A stretch of DNA of 64,000 nt, from positions 1,364,001-1,428,000 of the forward strand of contig NZ_CP100426.1 in the NCBI RefSeq assembly GCF_023151555.2. The letters run 5' to 3'. Origin of the DNA: Photobacterium sp. CCB-ST2H9. GTDB taxonomy: Bacteria; Pseudomonadota; Gammaproteobacteria; Enterobacterales; Vibrionaceae. Both the position numbers and the translations under genes were made by a program. Under the pieces are notes generated by a model. That model was given only the letters and a program-made list of their open reading frames with translations. It made no database searches and was not told the origin of the DNA. How positions within the stretch are numbered: the stretch's first letter is position 1; each line of letters begins with the position of its first letter. This document shows, piece by piece, positions 1 through 7,612 of this stretch.

Positions 1-186
1 CGCCTGAAAGGCGTGATTCACTATCATCAGGGCGAAATCGACTGGGGACGAATTCACTGTTTTTTACAGGATGTCAGGGAGCGCTTACTTGCGGAACAGG
101 CGTTACTGGCCCGGAAGATTCAGCAGGTGGAGCAATGCATCCAATCGATTGATACCTGTCCTCGAACGTCTCCGCAGAACGCTTGA
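1..186 (+). CDS. MerR-family-like regulator, C-terminal fragment
   Basis: The window opens inside a reading frame that ends at TGA 184-186; 61 residues are visible. The piece ends in a hydrophilic helical stretch rich in Glu, Gln, Leu and Ala (for example LLAEQALLARKIQQVEQC), typical of the antiparallel dimerisation coiled coil that closes MerR-family regulators. The DNA-binding domain lies outside the window, so the family rests on the coiled coil plus context: a palindrome fills an over-long promoter spacer immediately downstream, which is the hallmark target of MerR proteins. It probably controls the quinone-reductase-like gene at 247. The assignment is inference; any helical C-terminus could look similar. 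Confidence 0.5.
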   Translation, partial: RLKGVIHYHQGEIDWGRIHCFLQDVRERLLAEQALLARKIQQVEQCIQSIDTCPRTSPQNA

Positions 187-214
187 CTCTGCCCTATAGG
201 GCAGACGGTAGACT
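183..214 (+). promoter_or_regulatory. MerR-type promoter with palindromic operator in a 20-bp spacer
   Basis: A -35 hexamer TTGACT (183-188) and a -10 hexamer TAGACT (209-214) are separated by 20 bp, longer than the usual 17. The spacer holds a perfect 16-bp palindrome, CTGCCCTATAGGGCAG (189-204). This geometry is the classic MerR-regulated promoter, where the activator untwists the long spacer. The -35 box overlaps the stop codon of the upstream regulator gene. Confidence 0.75.
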
Positions 215-246
215 CATGATTGAATCTTGAAGAATGAGAGGAAATC

Positions 247-822
247 ATGTCGAAAAACATCCTGTTACTGAACGCCAATCCAAAAGCGGAGAGTCTGTCC
301 CGTTTGCTTGCCGACCAATATCAGATTGAAGCCCGGGAACACTTTGACGTCCGGCGTTTTGATTTGCCGGAGATGGATTTCCAGCCCAGCCTGGAAAGCG
401 GCTACGATGCCATTCAGCCGCTTGAACCCTGCCTGCAAGACTTCCAGGAGCAACTGAAACGGGCTGATCATATCGTGATTATCTCACCGATCTGGTGGGG
501 CGGACTGCCCGCAAAATTCAAAGGACTGATCGACCGGACCATTCTGCCGGGATCTGCATTTCGGTTTGAGGCCGATCACCCGGCGCCGGTTCAGTTGCTA
601 CGGGGGAAAACGGCACGGATCATTCTGACGATGGATGCACCGCCGGAGATGCTCCGGGAGCAGGCCCAGCCGGTCCTTACACAGCTCGATCGCTTTACGC
701 TGCAGTTTTGCGGCGTGACTCCTGCCGAAACCACGCTGTTCGGCTCGGTGATTTTCTCCACTGAAGCCGAGCGCGCAGGTTGGGTCAGCACAGTGAAAAC
801 TCTGGGTGCCGGGGGAATTTAA
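247..822 (+). CDS. NAD(P)H dehydrogenase (quinone)-like flavodoxin-fold protein
   Basis: A 191-residue protein of the flavodoxin-like NAD(P)H:quinone oxidoreductase family (MdaB/KefF/NQO1-type), expected to be a soluble FMN- or FAD-dependent two-electron reductase of quinones or related electrophiles. The N-terminus has the beta-strand and phosphate-loop pattern ILLLNANPKAES. The family signature SPIWWGGLPAKFKGLIDR lies at about residues 79-96. A Shine-Dalgarno-like GAGAGGAA precedes the ATG. The gene sits directly behind a MerR-type promoter and the end of a putative MerR regulator, so it is probably induced by a ligand or oxidative stress. A strong hairpin at 870-895 follows it. Substrate unknown. 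Confidence 0.82.
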   Translation: MSKNILLLNANPKAESLSRLLADQYQIEAREHFDVRRFDLPEMDFQPSLESGYDAIQPLEPCLQDFQEQLKRADHIVIISPIWWGGLPAKFKGLIDRTILPGSAFRFEADHPAPVQLLRGKTARIILTMDAPPEMLREQAQPVLTQLDRFTLQFCGVTPAETTLFGSVIFSTEAERAGWVSTVKTLGAGGI

Positions 823-869
823 AGGTTTATCTAATTACGGTTCATCTATTCACGGTTCATTTTAGTCGT

Positions 870-895
870 CAGGCTGGCAGTCATCTGCCAGCCTG
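870..895. terminator. Bidirectional hairpin terminator
   Basis: An 11-bp perfect stem, CAGGCTGGCAG / CTGCCAGCCTG, with a 4-base loop lies between the convergent genes ending at 822 (+) and 897 (-). It is followed by GTTTAT on the plus strand and by an A/T-rich stretch on the other side, so it can serve both. Confidence 0.75.
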
Positions 896-896
896 T

Positions 897-1808
897 TTAT
901 GACTTGCTGTCTGCCTCAGTCGTCCGTTCAGTGAGCCATTGCCGGTAAAAATCAACAAAAGCTCTGACTTTGGCCGGAATAAAAGCGCCGGGCGGAAACA
1001 CCGCGTAGATGCCGCCACGGGGCAATTGCCAGTCAGAAAACAGCGGCACCAGATCTGGCTCATCTTCGCCTAAATGCATGGCGATGACGGATAATCCGGC
1101 GTTGCTTTTGATCAGGCTTCGCATGGCACTGGTGTTGTCGACCCGGAAACTGCTCTGCATCTGAACCTGAACTCGTTCACCGGCTTTTTCAAAGGTCCAG
1201 GTCAGTGCGCTCGGCAGCGGAGAAAACTCAATCCACTGGTGATGTTTCAGCTCGCTGGGATGCTTCGGAGTGCCCATTTCATGTAAATAACCAGCCGAGG
1301 CCATGACACGCTGTTCGAACTCCCCCAGTTTCTGGGCACGCAGGCTGGAGTCTTTCAGCCAGCCCATCCGGATCGCCAGATCAATTCCTTCCCGCACCAT
1401 ATCCGATACTTTATCGCCGCTTCGAAGCTCAACCGTGAGTCCCGGATGGCGTTTGCCGAATGCAGCAGCCGCAGGGGCGAGCATCAGCGCCATGTGATCA
1501 ACCGGCGCAGTAATCCGCAGTGTGCCGGATAAGGCCTGTGCGCTGGTACCCGCTTCACTGAGTGTCTCGCCCAGCTTTGCCAGCAGTGGCTGACAGGCCA
1601 GATAAAGCTGATGACCGGCATCGGTCAGGGTGACTTGCCGGGTCGTGCGGTTGAATAGCACTGCACCCAGATGATTTTCCAGCGCTTTGATATTCAGACT
1701 GATTTTGGTTTTAGTGCACCCCAGCTTATCGGCTGCTGCTGTGAAGGAACCAGCTTCCACGGTGGCAATGAAGAGTGGCAGAGTATTCAGATCGAGTTCG
1801 TTGTTCAT
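897..1808 (-). CDS. LysR-family transcriptional regulator
   Basis: 303 residues, the normal size for LysR-type regulators. The N-terminal winged helix-turn-helix includes GSFTAAADKLGCTKTKISLN (about residues 20-39) followed by LEnHLGavLFnRTTRqvtLTdaG. The substrate-binding domain follows (residues ~90-290). It resembles the CrgA/DhaR-like group that often controls a neighbouring oxidoreductase. It is divergent from the NAD(P)-binding epimerase-like gene at 1940, with a 131-bp shared intergenic region, the usual arrangement for a LysR regulator and its target. The inducer is unknown. Confidence 0.92.
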   Translation of the reverse strand: MNNELDLNTLPLFIATVEAGSFTAAADKLGCTKTKISLNIKALENHLGAVLFNRTTRQVTLTDAGHQLYLACQPLLAKLGETLSEAGTSAQALSGTLRITAPVDHMALMLAPAAAAFGKRHPGLTVELRSGDKVSDMVREGIDLAIRMGWLKDSSLRAQKLGEFEQRVMASAGYLHEMGTPKHPSELKHHQWIEFSPLPSALTWTFEKAGERVQVQMQSSFRVDNTSAMRSLIKSNAGLSVIAMHLGEDEPDLVPLFSDWQLPRGGIYAVFPPGAFIPAKVRAFVDFYRQWLTERTTEADSKS

Positions 1809-1939
1809 GGCTTCACTGTTATGGATTTAATAACAGTGAATTATCGAATGGACTATTTTTCAAATCAATAATTGATCGCACAATGTGTTCATCAGCTAGA
1901 CACAGTATCTATGAATAAGAAATAAATGAGGACAACACG

Positions 1940-2581
1940 ATGAATATTGCGATTATTGGTGCCAGCGGTTTTATTGGTTCAGCACTGCGTGAAGAAGCGC
2001 TGAGCCGAGGTCATCAGGTGACGGCTCTGGTGAGTCGTCCGGAGCGACTGGCAACGCAGCCTGGTCTGACCGTCATGAAAGCCGACGTGCAGGATACTGA
2101 TGCACTGACAGCACAACTGAAAGGGTTTGATGCCGTGCTGAGTGCATTCTCAGGCCATGCGCAGGCCGATGTGGGCGGTTACTTTGCAAAAGGTTTCGAC
2201 AGCATTCTGGCAGCAGCGGCTTCAGCGGATGTGAAGCGTCTGATGGTCGTCGGCGGTGCAGGTTCTCTGGAAGTCGCACCGGGCGTGCTGCTGATTGATA
2301 CGCCTGCGTTTCCGGATGAATATAAAGCGACTGCGGAAGGGGCACGATATGCACTGAACCAGCTGCGTGCTCAGCAGAACGTCAACTGGACGATGCTATC
2401 TCCGGCAGCCATGATTGCCCTGGGCGAGCGGAGCGGTCAGTACCAGCTGGGTACCGATCAGTTGCTGACGGATGCCAGCGGCAACAGCCAGATCTCTGTT
2501 GAAGATTACGCGAAAGCGATGATTGATGAGCTGGAATCTCCGGCGCATCTGAACCGCCGCTTTACTCTGGCTTACGCCTGA
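1940..2581 (+). CDS. NAD(P)-dependent epimerase/dehydratase-like oxidoreductase (atypical SDR)
   Basis: 213 residues. The N-terminal Rossmann motif is IIGASGFIGSAL (GxxGxxG, residues 6-13), and the central region VKRLMVVGGAGSLEVAPG is typical of the YwnB/NmrA-like atypical SDRs that bind NAD(P) but may lack the catalytic Tyr-Lys pair. It is expected to be a cytoplasmic redox or redox-sensing protein. A GAGGA ribosome site lies about 10 bases before the ATG. It is divergent from the LysR gene at 897-1808, which probably regulates it, and is followed by a strong intrinsic terminator. Confidence 0.85.
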   Translation: MNIAIIGASGFIGSALREEALSRGHQVTALVSRPERLATQPGLTVMKADVQDTDALTAQLKGFDAVLSAFSGHAQADVGGYFAKGFDSILAAAASADVKRLMVVGGAGSLEVAPGVLLIDTPAFPDEYKATAEGARYALNQLRAQQNVNWTMLSPAAMIALGERSGQYQLGTDQLLTDASGNSQISVEDYAKAMIDELESPAHLNRRFTLAYA

Positions 2582-2607
2582 TTCTGAAACTCACTGCCTT
2601 TGAGTTT

Positions 2608-2634
2608 AAAAACGCAGCTTCGGCTGCGTTTTTT
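2608..2634 (+). terminator. Rho-independent terminator
   Basis: Perfect 8-bp stem AACGCAGC / GCTGCGTT around a TTCG tetraloop, followed by a run of six T in total, 27 bases downstream of the stop of the gene ending at 2581. Confidence 0.92.
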
Positions 2635-2736
2635 GTCATTTCTCCTTCGTGATCAATCATTTCTGCCTATATTTCATTTACGTTTGGTGAAAAGCCATTG
2701 AATTCAACCAATGATTCATTCAGTCATGGAGGGGGT

Positions 2737-3459
2737 ATGGCGCAACAACAGGACAGAATCGGGTTCGCTTTGCTGGCGGGCGGCATATTACTGGGACTGG
2801 TTTTTCTGGGTATTTTGCTCGGTCAGGCTGCGATGAATTACAAGCAGCTTGAGCGCAGTGTGACCGTCAAAGGGCTTTCGGAGCGGGAATATCCGGCAGA
2901 TATTGTCATCTGGCCGATTCAGTTCAATGTCGCCAGTAACGATTTGGGTGAGCTGTACCAGATGCTGGATGGCCAGGCATCGCAAATTCGCGCTTACCTG
3001 CGCAGCAACGGGATTGGTGCCAGCGAAATTTCGGTGTCCACTCCGGCGATTACCGATAAATCAGCCCAGCAGTATGGCAATGACGCTCAGGTTGCTTACC
3101 GATATACCGCTCTTCAGACGGTGACGGTGTATTCCAGCGATATTGAGACTGTGCGCGCAGTCATGAGCTCATTATCTGAACTGGGCAAGCAGGGCATCGT
3201 CTTTACCGGAGATGCGTACCAGACCCAGACGGAATATCTGTTTACCCGGTTGAATGATATCAAACCGGACATGATTGAAGAGGCGACCCGCAATGCCCGA
3301 GAAGTGGCACAGAAGTTTGCTTCTGATTCTGACAGTACATTGGGGAAAATCCGCAAAGCGTCTCAGGGGCAGTTCTCCATTTCCGCCCGGGATAAAAATA
3401 ATCCGCATATTAAGAAAGTCAGAGTGGTTTCAACCGTTGAATATTATCTGTCTGACTAA
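2737..3459 (+). CDS. SIMPL domain (DUF541) membrane-anchored protein
   Basis: 240 residues from the ATG at 2737, which follows GGAGGGGG; a TTG 39 bases upstream has no comparable ribosome site. An N-terminal membrane anchor (about residues 9-36, FALLAGGILLGLVFLGILLG) is followed by the SIMPL/DUF541 domain, with the characteristic start TVKGLSEREYPADIVIWPI and a C-terminal KVRVVSTVEYYL. SIMPL proteins (YggE/BP26 relatives) are periplasmic or envelope-associated and often linked to oxidative stress; the biochemical role is not established. The following SDR gene starts only 39 bases downstream, so the two may be co-transcribed. Confidence 0.85.
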   Translation: MAQQQDRIGFALLAGGILLGLVFLGILLGQAAMNYKQLERSVTVKGLSEREYPADIVIWPIQFNVASNDLGELYQMLDGQASQIRAYLRSNGIGASEISVSTPAITDKSAQQYGNDAQVAYRYTALQTVTVYSSDIETVRAVMSSLSELGKQGIVFTGDAYQTQTEYLFTRLNDIKPDMIEEATRNAREVAQKFASDSDSTLGKIRKASQGQFSISARDKNNPHIKKVRVVSTVEYYLSD

Positions 3460-3498
3460 TGAAATATTTGAAAAATGGAAGTTAAACATGGAGGTTAT

Positions 3499-4236
3499 GT
3501 GAAAATTGCATTCGTTACCGGAGGCAGTCAGGGGATTGGACTGGAAACAGTCCGGCGTTTGGTTGCTGACGATTATCAGGTGATTACCTGTTCCAGACGG
3601 GAAAATATCTGGCAGCAGCAGGTTGAACGCTATCCCGAGCTGGCTGTCGTGGATTATCATCAGGTGGATATCAGTGATGAAATACAACTGAATCGCTTGT
3701 TTTGTGTGATCAGAGAGCGATACGGTAATCTCGATGTTGCCGTGAATAATGCGTCCCCAGCTTTGGCATCCGGCGGACAGTTTGCAGAGGTGGAGCCGTC
3801 AGCACTGCGGGATACACTCCAGCAGGATTTCTGGGCGCAGGCATATTGTCTGCAGCACGAACTTCGGTTGATGGGTGAAGGTGGTGCGATTGTCAATCTC
3901 AGCTCGGTCAACGGATTTCGTCCGACGCCTAATGCTGCAATGTACAGCGCTGCGAAGCATGCCATCGAAGGGTTGACGCGTTCCGTTGCGCTGGAAGTGA
4001 TTGGGCAGGGCATTCGCATCAACGCCGTCGCGCCCGGCGTCACCTGGACACCACGCTGGGAAGCCCGTGAAGCCGAAGCTCCCGGTACTCGGGAAGAAGT
4101 GTCGGCGGTGGTTCCGGCCAAACGCTATGCAAAATCCAGTGAAATTGTGGATGCCATTACTTTTCTGTTGTCAGAGCAAGCCAGCTATATCGTCGGCCAT
4201 ACACTGGTGGTGGATGGCGGGTTGAGTTTGAATTAA
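3499..4236 (+). CDS. Short-chain dehydrogenase/reductase (SDR)
   Basis: 245 residues from a GTG at 3499, preceded by GGAGG at 3490-3494; an ATG at 3475 would add 8 residues but has no ribosome site. Classical SDR: cofactor motif TGGSQGIG (TGxxxGxG), NNAS, catalytic Ser in NLSSVNG, YSAAK (Tyr-x3-Lys), and AVAPGVTWT. The C-terminus (VGHTLVVDGGLSLN) matches FabG-like members. It is a cytoplasmic NAD(P)-dependent oxidoreductase of unknown substrate. It follows the SIMPL gene closely and is followed by a 14-bp hairpin. Confidence 0.88.
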   Translation: MKIAFVTGGSQGIGLETVRRLVADDYQVITCSRRENIWQQQVERYPELAVVDYHQVDISDEIQLNRLFCVIRERYGNLDVAVNNASPALASGGQFAEVEPSALRDTLQQDFWAQAYCLQHELRLMGEGGAIVNLSSVNGFRPTPNAAMYSAAKHAIEGLTRSVALEVIGQGIRINAVAPGVTWTPRWEAREAEAPGTREEVSAVVPAKRYAKSSEIVDAITFLLSEQASYIVGHTLVVDGGLSLN

Positions 4237-4253
4237 CGACTGTGCTCATGCGG

Positions 4254-4268
4254 TAATATTCATTATCA
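4254..4268 (+). promoter_or_regulatory. Possible Fur box
   Basis: TAATATTCATTATCA matches the 7-1-7 Fur core TGATAATnATTATCA at 12 of 14 positions. It lies about 75 bp upstream of the lipoprotein start at 4345. It suggests iron control, but a strong hairpin lies between this site and the gene. Confidence 0.35.
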
Positions 4269-4283
4269 TTGAACCGAACTCTA

Positions 4284-4317
4284 AACATGATGCTTTCAGC
4301 TCCGAAAGCATCATGTT
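4284..4317. terminator. Perfect 14-bp hairpin, terminator or attenuator
   Basis: AACATGATGCTTTC and GAAAGCATCATGTT form a perfect 14-bp stem with a 6-base loop, 47 bases after the SDR stop and just before the lipoprotein gene. A T-rich stretch (GTGTATTTTT) follows 10 bases later. It could end the SDR transcript or regulate entry into the next gene. Confidence 0.6.
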
Positions 4318-4344
4318 GTTGTGTATTTTTGAATGAGAAAGAAA

Positions 4345-4731
4345 ATGAAAAAAGCAATATGTCTGAGTTTTTTGCTTGCCGGATCTGCACTGATTCAAGG
4401 ATGCGCTGCTGAACAGAAGATCGGACAAGAACAAAAAAAAGAACGAACCGGTGTTGTGGTCAGTTCGGATGATTTTTCAATGACCGCTGCCATCAATCAG
4501 AACGGTGAATTTTTTGAGACGCAAACCGAAAACCACCTGACACGAAGTATTTCAGGTCGGCTGCAAGCGTCTGAGGGGCAGAGCCTGGTTCATATTCGCT
4601 ATGAAAGCAGCAATGAACAAGGTACTTCTCAACGGGAAATCAATTCGACTGTGCTGTTACAAAACGATGAGTCGGTGGTGATTGGCGGTGATGACGACAA
4701 GATGATTTACCTGCAAATCACAGGAAATTAG
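4345..4731 (+). CDS. Small lipoprotein of unknown function
   Basis: 128 residues from the ATG at 4345 (GAGAAAG precedes it); an ATG at 4333 would add MRKK. The N-terminus MKKAICLSFLLAGSALIQGC is a lipoprotein signal peptide with Cys20 as the predicted lipidated residue. The mature part is hydrophilic, rich in Glu, Gln, Ser and Asp, and has no motif I recognise. It is expected in the periplasm, anchored to the inner or outer membrane. The residues after Cys20 are Ala-Ala-Glu, so inner-membrane retention is not indicated. Confidence 0.7.
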   Translation: MKKAICLSFLLAGSALIQGCAAEQKIGQEQKKERTGVVVSSDDFSMTAAINQNGEFFETQTENHLTRSISGRLQASEGQSLVHIRYESSNEQGTSQREINSTVLLQNDESVVIGGDDDKMIYLQITGN

Positions 4732-4745
4732 TTGTTTCCGTGTTT

Positions 4746-4776
4746 CAGAATTGGACAGATATTCTGTCCAATTCTG
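4746..4776. terminator. Perfect 14-bp hairpin after the lipoprotein gene
   Basis: CAGAATTGGACAGA and TCTGTCCAATTCTG form a perfect 14-bp stem with a 3-base loop, 15 bases after the lipoprotein stop codon. There is no T-run on either side, so it is either a weak terminator or an RNA-stabilising hairpin. Confidence 0.55.
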
Positions 4777-4856
4777 AGCGGGATCGATACAAAATCTGAG
4801 ATTGAGGCAAGTGAATCGAAAGGAGGCGATGCTGGGGGGAATATTATTATTTTTAT

Positions 4857-5252
4857 TTATTTATTTACTTTCGACCAAACCAGGGTGACACGCTCTTTTA
4901 ATCCTTTGCCAGATAACCATAACCGACCATCCTCTAACAGCTTTATCTCACGTTCCATGCGTTCCCCGATTACAGATTGAACGCTTGACTGAAGTCCTGT
5001 ATGAAAGACTCGATTATTGGCTAAATCTAACTCATAAGTAGCGGTATAGAAGTTTGACTCCCTCTTTCTATCTTCCTCTGTCGGGTTAGGAAGTGGTTCT
5101 CTGTTCTGCGCAACACTAACGAAACCATTGTCAGTATAAATTAGCGTACCATTTTGCTTTCCTGGCCAATGAAATAACTCTCCTGACTCTCGGTGAACGA
5201 TAAATTCATCCAGGGACCACACACCAACTAGCACTTCTTTAGATATTTCCAT
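4857..5252 (-). CDS. Lipocalin-like domain protein (cassette gene)
   Basis: 131 residues. The sequence LVGVWSLDEFIVHRESGELFHWPGKQNGTLIYTDNGFVSV fits the Lipocalin_5-like family: short beta-barrel proteins starting GxWxL and containing GxLxYTxxGxM/V. No signal peptide is visible, so it is probably cytoplasmic and may bind a small ligand. AGGA lies 8 bases before the ATG. It is the first of a series of minus-strand genes in the cassette array; an attC-like site lies just upstream of it (5336-5463) but none is evident downstream. Confidence 0.65.
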   Translation of the reverse strand: MEISKEVLVGVWSLDEFIVHRESGELFHWPGKQNGTLIYTDNGFVSVAQNREPLPNPTEEDRKRESNFYTATYELDLANNRVFHTGLQSSVQSVIGERMEREIKLLEDGRLWLSGKGLKERVTLVWSKVNK

Positions 5253-5335
5253 TAACGTTTCCTAATTGTATCCGATCGTAACTTGAGAAATAAATTTATC
5301 TCTGATAATCGAAGGTGCCGCGAAAATTTCCTTGT

Positions 5336-5463
5336 GTTGTTAACGCCGAATTGAGGTGCGTGGAAATTTAAACACCAAACCAAAGCCATTGCTCCGTAAC
5401 CACAATATCCAGCTTTGAACTGAGAATGGCTAGTCAAGAATCCCTCTTGAACGATTCGTTATA
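5336..5463 (-). repeat. attC-like recombination site 1
   Basis: Read on the minus strand, the site starts at the stop codon of the GNAT gene with TAACGAATCGTTCAAGAGG and ends with CACCTCAATTCGGCGTTAAC. The two arms are complementary (TAACG/CGTTA, GAGG/CCTC). Between them are the elements CATTCTCAGTTCAAA and TTTGGTTTGGTGTTTAAA, resembling Vibrio chromosomal integron repeats. This is the best-preserved site of the array. Confidence 0.7.
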
Positions 5464-6016
5464 TTTCTTTGTATTCACTACGAAGCAAACCAAAGCATTT
5501 AAGGTCATGAAATTGGTTCTTCCAGTAGCCACATTGCCGACGTAGTCCTTCCTCTTTGAAGCCTACTTTCTTTAGCACTAGCTCTGACCCGATATTACCC
5601 GGGACAGTATCAGCTTGAATACGATTCAACTCGCCACAAGGCAGACCCCCTCCAAATGCTTGCTTTACGATTTGATGAATAGCTTCAGTGATTATACCTC
5701 GCCCCCAAAAATGAGACCGTAAATCGTAACCGATTACAGCTGATTTCATATCTTTATTCCACGAATTGAAGCCACAAGTTCCAACCAATTCGTCTGTTTC
5801 TGCAATTCTAATTCCCCATCTTATACCTGTATTTGACTCAAATCGTTCTTGCATGAGATGAATTATCTGCTTCGCTTGAGATATATCAGAAAGTGCTTCC
5901 ATATCGTAGTAAGTAATTACTAAACTGTCAGAAAATAGTTGAAAAATACCCTCTGCATCATCTTCAGTTAATTTCCTGAGTGTTAGCCTCTTTGTTTCAT
6001 ATTCTGGAAATTTCAA
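5459..6016 (-). CDS. GNAT N-acetyltransferase (RimJ/RimL-like, cassette gene)
   Basis: 185 residues, starting from TTG at 6016 with AAGGTG 8 bases before it. The pattern FPEYETKRLTLRKLTEDDA at the start, GIRIAETDELVGTCGF, and SHFWGRGIITEAIHQIV (acetyl-CoA pyrophosphate loop, R/QxxGxG/A in the form RSHFWGRGI) identify the Acetyltransf_3 (RimJ/RimL) group. Such proteins acetylate N-terminal or small-molecule amines. C-terminal NIGSELVLKKVGFKEEG is the usual closing motif. It lies between attC-like sites 1 and 2 and is AT-rich like its neighbours, consistent with a mobile gene cassette. Confidence 0.85.
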   Translation of the reverse strand: MKFPEYETKRLTLRKLTEDDAEGIFQLFSDSLVITYYDMEALSDISQAKQIIHLMQERFESNTGIRWGIRIAETDELVGTCGFNSWNKDMKSAVIGYDLRSHFWGRGIITEAIHQIVKQAFGGGLPCGELNRIQADTVPGNIGSELVLKKVGFKEEGLRRQCGYWKNQFHDLKCFGLLRSEYKEI

Positions 6017-6019
6017 CTT

Positions 6020-6135
6020 TTCACCTTCGAAATATTATGTGTATTCAGGGCGGAGGAATGCCCACCGCCTATTTGAAATGATTGTGCTATAAAAATTCGA
6101 ACCGGAAATGCCAAGCGTGGTGAATGTTGTTCACC
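6020..6135 (-). repeat. attC-like recombination site 2 (degenerate)
   Basis: On the minus strand, the block CCACGCTTGGCATTTCCGG lies just after the PhzF stop and shares the CGCTTGGCATTT core with site 3. A GGCGG/CCGCC hairpin and AGGCGGTGGGCATT follow. The outer arms are poorly conserved, so the boundaries are approximate. Confidence 0.5.
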
Positions 6136-6994
6136 TGATTTTCTGCAGCCCAGCTTCATGAGCAAAACCACCAACCATCACCTTGACAATGGCCTGCTCC
6201 TTCAACTCAACTGACGCTGTAATGGTTGAAACACAGTCCATTGCTCTTCCTTGCTCGAAAGTAAAACAATTCGAATATTTACCAGAAAGGTGTTTGGTTA
6301 GATAACATGCTAATGCGCCACTCGCACTCCCCGTAGCTGACTCCTCAGGGATGCCAAACAAAGGAGCAAAATTCCGACAACTCGCGGTCATTCCACTGTC
6401 TTTCTCGTACAATTCAAAAGCATGAAGACTCACGAGATCATGTTTTTTACAAAAGTCACTGAGTAAATGTTCATTCACTTGGATTTTATCCAGATATCCA
6501 TGTGGCACTGGAACAAGAAGATCAGGCAAGCCCGTTGAAATAATCTCGATAGGTAATTGCGTGGATTCTAGAACGGTTGATTCAATTCCAATTAACTCTG
6601 ATATCACCTCATAATCGAACCTTCCAAGGTATTCAGGTAACTTCTGCTCCATAATTATATGGCCATTAGACTCTATCGCTACGGCAAGTAAACCTGCTTT
6701 CGTCCTTTGCACATACCGCCCTTCGGTTACAATTCCTTTCTGATACATTGTTGAAAATGCAGCTAACGTTGCGTGACCACAGAAATCAACTTCATCTGTT
6801 ACGGTGAAAAAAGACAACTCAAAGTCAGCTTCCTCATCTTGAGACACAAACGCAGTTTCTGAATAGCCAACAGCTTGCGCTATTTCTAATTTTTCACCGT
6901 AAGACAATTTATCTGCGTGCAACACAACACCTGCAGGGTTTCCTCCAGTTCCATTGGCAGTAAAGGAATTCACCAAATAAGCTTCAATGTTCAT
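6131..6994 (-). CDS. PhzF family isomerase/epimerase-like protein (cassette gene)
   Basis: 287 residues from the ATG at 6994 (a TTG precedes it by one codon). PhzF signature features are visible: AYLVNSFTANGTGGNPAGVV at the start, QAVGYSETAFV with the conserved Glu, DEVDFCGHATLAA in the first half, and the second-half counterpart ESATGSASGALACYL. PhzF-like proteins share the diaminopimelate epimerase fold; the phenazine enzyme isomerises a dihydrohydroxyanthranilate, but most homologues are uncharacterised. No phenazine genes are nearby. It lies in the cassette array, with attC-like site 2 immediately downstream and a hairpin terminator of the next gene upstream. Confidence 0.85.
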   Translation of the reverse strand: MNIEAYLVNSFTANGTGGNPAGVVLHADKLSYGEKLEIAQAVGYSETAFVSQDEEADFELSFFTVTDEVDFCGHATLAAFSTMYQKGIVTEGRYVQRTKAGLLAVAIESNGHIIMEQKLPEYLGRFDYEVISELIGIESTVLESTQLPIEIISTGLPDLLVPVPHGYLDKIQVNEHLLSDFCKKHDLVSLHAFELYEKDSGMTASCRNFAPLFGIPEESATGSASGALACYLTKHLSGKYSNCFTFEQGRAMDCVSTITASVELKEQAIVKVMVGGFAHEAGLQKIR

Positions 6995-7031
6995 CAATAT
7001 TAATTTCTCCGTAAAATACTTCGCTTTGGAG

Positions 7032-7068
7032 CAAAAACATAGGGCAATAATTGCGAAATTGCCCTATG
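7032..7068 (-). terminator. Rho-independent terminator of the membrane-protein cassette gene
   Basis: An 11-bp perfect stem CATAGGGCAAT / ATTGCCCTATG (7038-7048, 7058-7068) with a 9-base loop. On the minus strand it is followed by TTTTTG and lies about 45 bases after the stop of the gene at 7114. It may alternatively be a short, atypical attC. Confidence 0.7.
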
Positions 7069-7113
7069 GTTATGTCCCAGAGAGTGTATAGTGACTGACT
7101 ACAGCGGCATGTT

Positions 7114-7452
7114 CTATTTTTTATACACAAAGTGTCTGAATAATAAAGCTTGAGCTAGAATGAATGTGCCAAAGAATAGCCTGATACGTAAGTTTAATGC
7201 TAAACCTAATAAAACAGATATGAGAAATCCAGATAGAAAATAACGCATATAGCTTCTTTCAGAGTACCGTGACAATATGTAATGGATGGGAAGTCCGAGT
7301 AAAAACCAACCAAGCAAGGATATAACGAGATAGCTTGTCCCGTATAGTGTGATCAGCATCATGAATTCGTGGCGTTGATAACCATCAATGACCGCCAGAA
7401 GGGTGATGCATAAAAATGCCAAAGCACCGACAATTGCGATGCTCCGAAACAT
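7114..7452 (-). CDS. Small membrane protein of unknown function (cassette gene)
   Basis: 112 residues from the ATG at 7452 (TGGGA precedes it); an upstream ATG at 7500 would start inside the attC-like site. Three to four hydrophobic helices are visible: SIAIVGALAFLCITLLAVI, MLITLYGTSYLVISLLGW, YFLSGFLISVLLGLALNL and a C-terminal FGTFILAQALLF. The protein is an inner-membrane protein with basic loops. I recognise no family. Its position between attC-like site 3 and a terminator fits an integron cassette gene. Confidence 0.6.
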   Translation of the reverse strand: MFRSIAIVGALAFLCITLLAVIDGYQRHEFMMLITLYGTSYLVISLLGWFLLGLPIHYILSRYSERSYMRYFLSGFLISVLLGLALNLRIRLFFGTFILAQALLFRHFVYKK

Positions 7453-7482
7453 TGCCGAGTCCCATTTACCCAAAATCTCTCC

Positions 7483-7612
7483 CCAAAATAGAGCGCACAT
7501 TCAGGTGTGAGCAAAGTTACCACAAAGTCTAAGGCATTGTATTTTAAGTGCCAAACCCAAGTTTGAACTGAAAATGCCAAGCGTTAGGCGTTACTAATAA
7601 AGTCTTCGTTAT
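7483..7612 (-). repeat. attC-like recombination site 3
   Basis: On the minus strand: TATAACGAAG, then AACGCTTGGCATTTTCAG, then TTCAAACTTGGGTTTGGC, then a T/G-rich stretch ending TTTGCTCACACC. The order and spacing match Vibrio integron repeats. The 3' core GTTRRRY is not preserved. Confidence 0.62.

Noticed and set aside
5252..5437. 61-residue minus-strand frame
   Set aside because: It runs through attC-like site 1 and has no independent coding evidence.
7359..7580. 73-residue minus-strand frame overlapping the membrane-protein gene
   Set aside because: It covers attC-like site 3 and overlaps the better-supported gene in another frame.
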